Part shown: positions 30,993 to 35,365 of the stretch, piece by piece
How the letters are laid out: each line of letters begins with the position of its first letter
Position numbering within the stretch: the stretch's first letter is position 1
Assembly (NCBI RefSeq): GCF_900019265.1
Contig: NZ_CYGX02000115.1
Location: 1-35,365, forward strand
DNA length: 35,365 nt
Direction of reading: 5' to 3'
Source: Paraburkholderia ribeironis
GTDB lineage: Bacteria; Pseudomonadota; Gammaproteobacteria; Burkholderiales; Burkholderiaceae
Translations under genes and position numbers: made by a program
Notes under the pieces: model-generated
Database searches by the model: none
What the model was told of the DNA's origin: nothing
The model's input: only the letters and a program-made list of their open reading frames with translations

Positions 30993-31210
30993 GATCGGAC
31001 AGGGATTTCCTCGCGCGGCGCGCGACTCGGTTGGCGCGACTTCAGGCAATCGCGCTGGCTACCGCCTCATTGGTGATGACGGGTTTGGAGCGCGGGATTG
31101 TAGTGGATTTGCGAGCCATGTGCACCGAAACGAGGCAGCGCCGCGGCGCACCCGCTGCCGTGCGGGCCCTGCCGGCGCCGGTGCATGCGGCCGGCGCGCG
31201 GTTGACGGCC

Positions 31211-32086
31211 TCAGGCCGGCAAATAGGCAAGGCGCACATAGATCGGTGCGAACGGCTCCGCCTGAGTGATTTCGACGAGCGATTCGCGGCACAGTTCGAG
31301 CACCGCGATGAAATTCACCACCACGACCGGCACGCCCCGGCTCGTGTCGAACAGGTCGGAGAACTCGATGAAGCGCGCATTTTGCAGTTGCCGCAGGATC
31401 GAACTCATGTGCTCGCGCACCGACAGCTCCTCGCGCGAAATCTTGTGATGCTGGACCAGCTTCGCCCGCTTGATCACGTCAGCCCACGCGGCGCGCAGGT
31501 CTTCGCTGTTCACGTCGGGAAAGCGCGGCGTGATGCTTTGCTCGATGTAGACTTCGGCGCGCAGGAAGTCGCGCCCGAGTTGCGGCAACTGGTCGATGCG
31601 TTGCGCGGCGAGCTTCATTTGCTCGTATTCGAGCAGGCGGCGCACCAGTTCCGCCCGCGGATCTTCGGCTTCTTCGCCGCTGTCGGCCTTCTTGACCGGC
31701 AGCAGCATGCGCGACTTGATCTCGATCAGCATCGCGGCCATCAGCAGATATTCGGACGCCAGTTCGAGATTGGTCTCACGCAGCTGTTCGACATAACCGA
31801 GGTACTGCACCGTGACATCCGCCATCGGAATGTCGAGCACGTTGAAGTTCTGCTTGCGGATCAGGTACAGCAACAGATCGAGCGGTCCTTCGAACGTTTC
31901 GAGAAACACTTCGAGCGCGTCCGGCGGAATGTACAGATCGGTCGGCAGCTTGAAGAGCGGCTCGCCGTACAGGCGCGCGAAAGCGATGCCGTCGACGGTG
32001 TCGGGCGTCGAATCGGTGGCGGGCGCGGCAAGCGCGGCGTCGGCGGGAGCCTGTGCTGCGCCGTGTGCCTCGTCGGCGTGACTCAT
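31211..32086 (-). CDS. scpA: Segregation and condensation protein ScpA
   Basis: A 291-residue kleisin that bridges SMC heads with ScpB and helps compact and segregate the chromosome. After an Ala-rich start (about residues 1-30), the N-terminal domain runs through LYIPPDALEVFLETFEGPLDLLLYLIRKQNFNVLDIPMADVT, the most conserved part of ScpA, then ELASEYLLMAAMLIEIKSRMLLP. The C-terminal winged-helix part ends with VNFIAVLELCRESLVEITQAEPFAPIYVRL. The start ATG 32086 is the usual one. It is 20 bp downstream of the DUF3460 gene. ScpB and Smc are not in the window. Confidence 0.94.
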   Translation of the reverse strand: MSHADEAHGAAQAPADAALAAPATDSTPDTVDGIAFARLYGEPLFKLPTDLYIPPDALEVFLETFEGPLDLLLYLIRKQNFNVLDIPMADVTVQYLGYVEQLRETNLELASEYLLMAAMLIEIKSRMLLPVKKADSGEEAEDPRAELVRRLLEYEQMKLAAQRIDQLPQLGRDFLRAEVYIEQSITPRFPDVNSEDLRAAWADVIKRAKLVQHHKISREELSVREHMSSILRQLQNARFIEFSDLFDTSRGVPVVVVNFIAVLELCRESLVEITQAEPFAPIYVRLAYLPA

Positions 32087-32106
32087 TGTCGGCGTGACTT
32101 CGGCGC

Positions 32107-32292
32107 TTAGAAGTTCTGGTAGTACGAGTAAGGCGTCTGTTCGACGCGCGACGCTTTCTGCGCGGCGCGCTCTTCCAGATCGATCGGCTGTTTGTCCCAC
32201 AGCAGTGCCCGGCCGCGGCGTTGCTCGGCTTCCAGATTGGGCTTCTGTTGCTTGAGCTGGTTCAGGAACTGGGTGATGTCCGATTGATACAT
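32107..32292 (-). CDS. DUF3460 family small protein
   Basis: A 61-residue hydrophilic protein of the DUF3460 family, found before scpA in betaproteobacteria. It starts MYQSDITQFLNQLKQQKPNLE and ends with RVEQTPYSYYQNF; LLWDKQPIDLEE in the middle is the best-conserved part. No function is known. It is the first gene of the scpA-panC-panD run and is divergent from tamA, with 145 bp between the two starts. Confidence 0.88.
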   Translation of the reverse strand: MYQSDITQFLNQLKQQKPNLEAEQRRGRALLWDKQPIDLEERAAQKASRVEQTPYSYYQNF

Positions 32293-32437
32293 GGCTCGAC
32301 GTCCGTGGTGGGTGAAGTGGCGGCGGCCCGGCGCAAACCCGGGGCGCGGCGTCGTTGTGCCGGAATTTTACCGCATGCGCCGCGTGCGGTCGAAAAACAG
32401 CGCCGCGCCTGTTTTTGGGATCTCGCGGCGTCCGCCA

Positions 32438-34351
32438 ATGTGGTCAAATAACAAGCCTCGGCCGCCGCCGCGCGGCCGGGTCGAAGAATTCATCAACCAT
32501 GGCCGGAGGTCCTGTTTGGCGGGATGCGCGATCGACAAGCCGCATGCGCGGCGCGGCGAGGCCGGTGCGGGACGCGGGCGTCTGACGCCGGTGCTGCGCT
32601 GGCTGCGCGCGTCGCTGGCCTTCGGCATCGTGGTGCTCACGCTGACTGCCGGCACCGCCCATGCCGCGCGTGCGGCAGCCAGCTACAAGGTCGACGTGCA
32701 GGCCACGCCGCGTTCGCTGCGCAAACTACTCGAAACGCATCTGGACATTGCCCGCTTCGCGAAGCGCGCCGATATCAGCGACGACCAGTTCGCCTTCCTC
32801 GTCACCGCCACGCCGCAGCAGGTGCGCGACCTGGCCGCGACCCAGGGCTATTTCACGCCGGTCGTGCGCACGGACGTGCGCACCGTCGACGACACGCGGC
32901 ACGTCACCGTGAGCGTCGAGCCCGGTCCGCAAACCATTGTCACGTCAGTGTCGCTGTCGTTTCGCGGCGCGGTGCTGACCGAAGACCCGGCGCAGGAAAA
33001 CGCCACGCGGTTCGCGTTTTCGCTGCACGAGGGCGAGCCGTTCTCGCAGGGCGACTGGGACGACGCGAAGAACGCGTCGCTGCGAGTCCTGCAGTCGCGC
33101 CGCTACCTGGGCGCGAAGATCTACCACTCCGAGGCGCTGGTCGATCCGCGCACGCACGAGGCGAAACTGTCGGTCACTTACGACAGCGGGCCGACCTTCA
33201 CGCTGGGCCAGCTCGACGTATCGGGCACGCGTCGCTATCCCGAGCAGATCGTCCACAACGTCAATCCGATTACGCCGGGCGATGTCTACGACACGCGGCT
33301 CGTCGCGGAATTGCAGCGGCAGTTGCAGAACACGCCGTACTTCGCGAGCGTCGCGATCGACGTGGATAGCGACCCGGCCAAGGCGGCCGACACGCCGGTT
33401 CACGTGAAAGTGTCGGAATTTCCGTTCCACAGTTTCCGCGGCGGGGTCGGCTACTCGACCGACAACGGCCCCCTGGTGCAGGGCGCATACTCGTATCTGA
33501 ACACGTTCGGCAAGGCATGGCCGTTCATCCTCCAAGGTCGCGTCGACCAGACCCAGCAATACGGGCAGATCCAGCTCGCGATGCCGCCGGGGCCGCGCGC
33601 ATGGACCAACAGCGTGCTGGCGTCCTACACCACGACCGATGTTTCCGACACGCGCATCTACAGCATCCGCGGCGGCGTGCAGCGTTCCCGCAGCTCGCAG
33701 TTCCTCGACTACAGCTTTTCGCTGCTGTACTACCAGGACCGGCTCGACCAGAACGCGGCCCCGCCGACCACTGCCCACGCGCTGGTGCCGGCATTCTCGT
33801 GGACCCGCCGCAATACCGACGACCCGCTGTTCCCGCGCAAGGGCAACCTGATCCACGTCGAGGCGGGCTTCGCGATCAAGGGCGTGCTGACCGACCAGAC
33901 GTTCATCCGCGGCTACGCTCGCGGCCAGCAGTACCTGCCCATCGGTGAGAACGACATCGTGCTGGTGCGCGCCGAACTCGGCGGCGTATTCACGAGCGGC
34001 AGTTCGAGCGGCGTGCCGGCCTCGCTGCTGTTTCGCGCCGGCGGTTCGAACTCGGTGCGCGGCTATGGCTTCCAGAGCATCGGCAACGACGTCGCCGGGT
34101 CGGTGCTGCCCACCAAATATCTCGTGACCGGGGCGGCCGAGTACCAACACTGGTTTTCGCACAATTGGGGCGCGGCGGCGTTCTTCGACATCGGCACCGC
34201 CACCGATACCTGGGGCGAAAAGGTCTTTTTTCCCGGCGTCGGCGTGGGCGCGCGTTGGCGCAGCCCGGTCGGCCCGGTCAATGTCGATCTCGCTTATGGC
34301 ATCCGCAACCGCAGCGTGCGACCCTATCTGACGCTGGGCATCGCCTTCTGA
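32438..34351 (+). CDS. tamA: Translocation and assembly module outer-membrane subunit TamA
   Basis: An Omp85-family protein of about 637 residues that, with TamB, helps place outer-membrane proteins and move lipids. A signal-like segment WLRASLAFGIVVLTLTAG ending AHAARAAAS precedes three POTRA domains (from YKVDVQATPRSLRKLLETHL; a second from VTSVSLSFRG; a third from TLGQLDVSGTRRYPEQIV). The C-terminal 16-strand barrel contains the conserved FRAGGSNSVRGY loop motif and ends in the aromatic TLGIAF. The start is uncertain: ATG 32438 gives a 50-residue extension before the signal peptide, and GTG 32591 gives a compact one. tamB follows 28 bp later. Confidence 0.9.
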   Translation: MWSNNKPRPPPRGRVEEFINHGRRSCLAGCAIDKPHARRGEAGAGRGRLTPVLRWLRASLAFGIVVLTLTAGTAHAARAAASYKVDVQATPRSLRKLLETHLDIARFAKRADISDDQFAFLVTATPQQVRDLAATQGYFTPVVRTDVRTVDDTRHVTVSVEPGPQTIVTSVSLSFRGAVLTEDPAQENATRFAFSLHEGEPFSQGDWDDAKNASLRVLQSRRYLGAKIYHSEALVDPRTHEAKLSVTYDSGPTFTLGQLDVSGTRRYPEQIVHNVNPITPGDVYDTRLVAELQRQLQNTPYFASVAIDVDSDPAKAADTPVHVKVSEFPFHSFRGGVGYSTDNGPLVQGAYSYLNTFGKAWPFILQGRVDQTQQYGQIQLAMPPGPRAWTNSVLASYTTTDVSDTRIYSIRGGVQRSRSSQFLDYSFSLLYYQDRLDQNAAPPTTAHALVPAFSWTRRNTDDPLFPRKGNLIHVEAGFAIKGVLTDQTFIRGYARGQQYLPIGENDIVLVRAELGGVFTSGSSSGVPASLLFRAGGSNSVRGYGFQSIGNDVAGSVLPTKYLVTGAAEYQHWFSHNWGAAAFFDIGTATDTWGEKVFFPGVGVGARWRSPVGPVNVDLAYGIRNRSVRPYLTLGIAF

Positions 34352-34379
34352 TGAGAAGCCGCTTTGACATGATTCGCGC

Positions 34380-35365
34380 ATGACCAACGACGTCGCCGAC
34401 CCACCCCCTGCGCAGCCGCCCGGCGCCCAGCCGCCCGGACAGCCGCCCGGACAGCCGCCGCCCGAACCGCCGGCGAGGCGCCGGCTCGGCCGCGCGCTGC
34501 TCAAAACGTTCGCGTGGATGGTGGTCGTGCTGGTGTTGCTGGTTGCGGTGGCGGTGGGCCTGTTGTACGGCGCGCTGACCACCGAGCGCGGCACCGCCTA
34601 TGCGTGGCAGGCGGCGGTCAGGCTGCTGGGCGGCAAGCTGGGTGGCACGCTCGTGGGCGGCACGCTGGCGAACGGCGTGCAACTGCGGCAAGTGCGCTGG
34701 CGCAGTCTCGACGGCAGCGGCACCGACATCCAGATCGACCGCGTGGCGGGACGCTGGGCACTCGCGGGCGAACCGTGGCGCTTCACGATCGATTATCTGC
34801 ACGTCGGCACGATCGACGCGCGGATCGGCCCGTCGGCGCCCAGCCGCGAACCGCTGCAGCTGCCGCAAGACTTGCGCTTGCCGCTGCAACTCGAAGTGCG
34901 CGACGTACAGGTCGATACACTGCTGCTGCACCAGGGCGCATCGACGACCGAGCTGTCGCGCTTCGCGTTTCACGGCCGCAGCGACGGGCGCCATCACGAG
35001 GCGGCGATCGAGCGGCTCGATACACCGTTCGGCGCGGTGACGGCATCGGCGAAGCTCGACGGCGTGCGGCCGTTTCCGCTCACCGGGGACGTCAGCTATG
35101 CGGGCAAGGTCAACAACGAGGCGGTGCAGGTGGGCGGCCACCTGGGCGGCTCGCTCGAGCAACTCGTCGCCGAACTCGACGCCACCGGTATGAAGCTCGC
35201 CGGTCACGCGCGGATCGAAGCCACGCCGTTCGCCGCGGTGCCGTTGCAACGCGCGACGCTGACCTTCGATCACATCAATCCGCAAGCCTTCGCGCCAGGT
35301 GCGCCGCGCGCCGATCTGGCCGTGCGGGCCGAGTTGCAGCCGGTGGGGCAGGAGCTGTCTCTTAT
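34380..35365 (+). CDS. tamB: Translocation and assembly module inner-membrane subunit TamB (partial)
   Basis: The first 328 codons of a TamB-like protein that continues past the window edge. A cytoplasmic Pro/Gln/Gly-rich tail (residues 7-33, with a 12-bp coding repeat at about 34413-34463) is followed by RRRLGRALLKTF and one membrane helix (about 43-65). The periplasmic part begins with repeats of amphipathic beta strands: GGTLVGGTLANGVQLRQVRWRSLDGSGTDIQIDRV. TamB anchors in the inner membrane and reaches TamA across the periplasm. Start ATG 34380 is the first suitable codon; an ATG at 34369 runs into a stop after four codons. Confidence 0.92.
   Translation, partial: MTNDVADPPPAQPPGAQPPGQPPGQPPPEPPARRRLGRALLKTFAWMVVVLVLLVAVAVGLLYGALTTERGTAYAWQAAVRLLGGKLGGTLVGGTLANGVQLRQVRWRSLDGSGTDIQIDRVAGRWALAGEPWRFTIDYLHVGTIDARIGPSAPSREPLQLPQDLRLPLQLEVRDVQVDTLLLHQGASTTELSRFAFHGRSDGRHHEAAIERLDTPFGAVTASAKLDGVRPFPLTGDVSYAGKVNNEAVQVGGHLGGSLEQLVAELDATGMKLAGHARIEATPFAAVPLQRATLTFDHINPQAFAPGAPRADLAVRAELQPVGQELSL

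Overview
The window is about 35 kb of GC-rich chromosomal sequence. Gene content and order point to a betaproteobacterium of the Burkholderia/Paraburkholderia group: lptF-lptG divergent from pepA-holC and a DUF2486 gene; ilvD divergent from a LysR gene next to lgt; zapA beside a 6S RNA; DUF3460-scpA-panC-panD divergent from tamA-tamB. The genus is inferred from this synteny and from protein style, not from a database comparison.

Layout. 1-226: a T-poor tandem array that resembles an internal piece of the neighbouring chelatase gene. 227-2868 (minus): lptF, lptG (LPS export) and a single-domain SirB/CbiX chelatase. 3006-5917 (plus): pepA, holC and a DUF2486 gene with a hexanucleotide array in its leader. 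5978-8183 (minus): a small periplasmic cytochrome c and ilvD. 8436-10451 (plus): a LysR regulator and lgt. 10490-12460: a 1971-bp accessory insertion bounded by 38-bp inverted repeats (36/38 matching). It carries a mobile mystery protein A/B pair (XRE-type HTH protein plus Fic protein), a strong operator-like palindrome and a broken YbaK/EbsC-like gene. 12504-15063 (minus): SIMPL-domain protein, EVE protein, 6S RNA, zapA and a ZapB-like coiled-coil gene.

15285-27523 is a vitamin B12 locus. A cobalamin riboswitch precedes btuB-btuC-btuD-cobT-cobS-cobC on the plus strand. The minus-strand run cobU-cbiB-cobD-btuF converges on it, and cobQ is divergent from cobU. Together these cover B12 uptake (outer-membrane receptor, binding protein, ABC importer), corrinoid amidation and aminopropanol attachment (CobQ, CobD, CbiB) and nucleotide-loop assembly (CobU, CobT, CobS, CobC). 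No corrin-ring building genes are present here, so the window by itself describes uptake, salvage and late synthesis.

27675-29488: DoxX, a hotdog thioesterase and an orphan ParA-like ATPase. 29731-32292 (minus): DUF3460, scpA, panC and panD. 32438-end (plus): tamA and the start of tamB, which runs off the window.

The most unusual item is the terminal-inverted-repeat element at 10490-12460. It has no transposase, its ends can fold as outward-facing terminator-like hairpins, and it sits between the convergent genes lgt and SIMPL. A second theme is short tandem arrays that lie at or very near start or stop codons (sirB, DUF2486, cobD, cobQ, panD).
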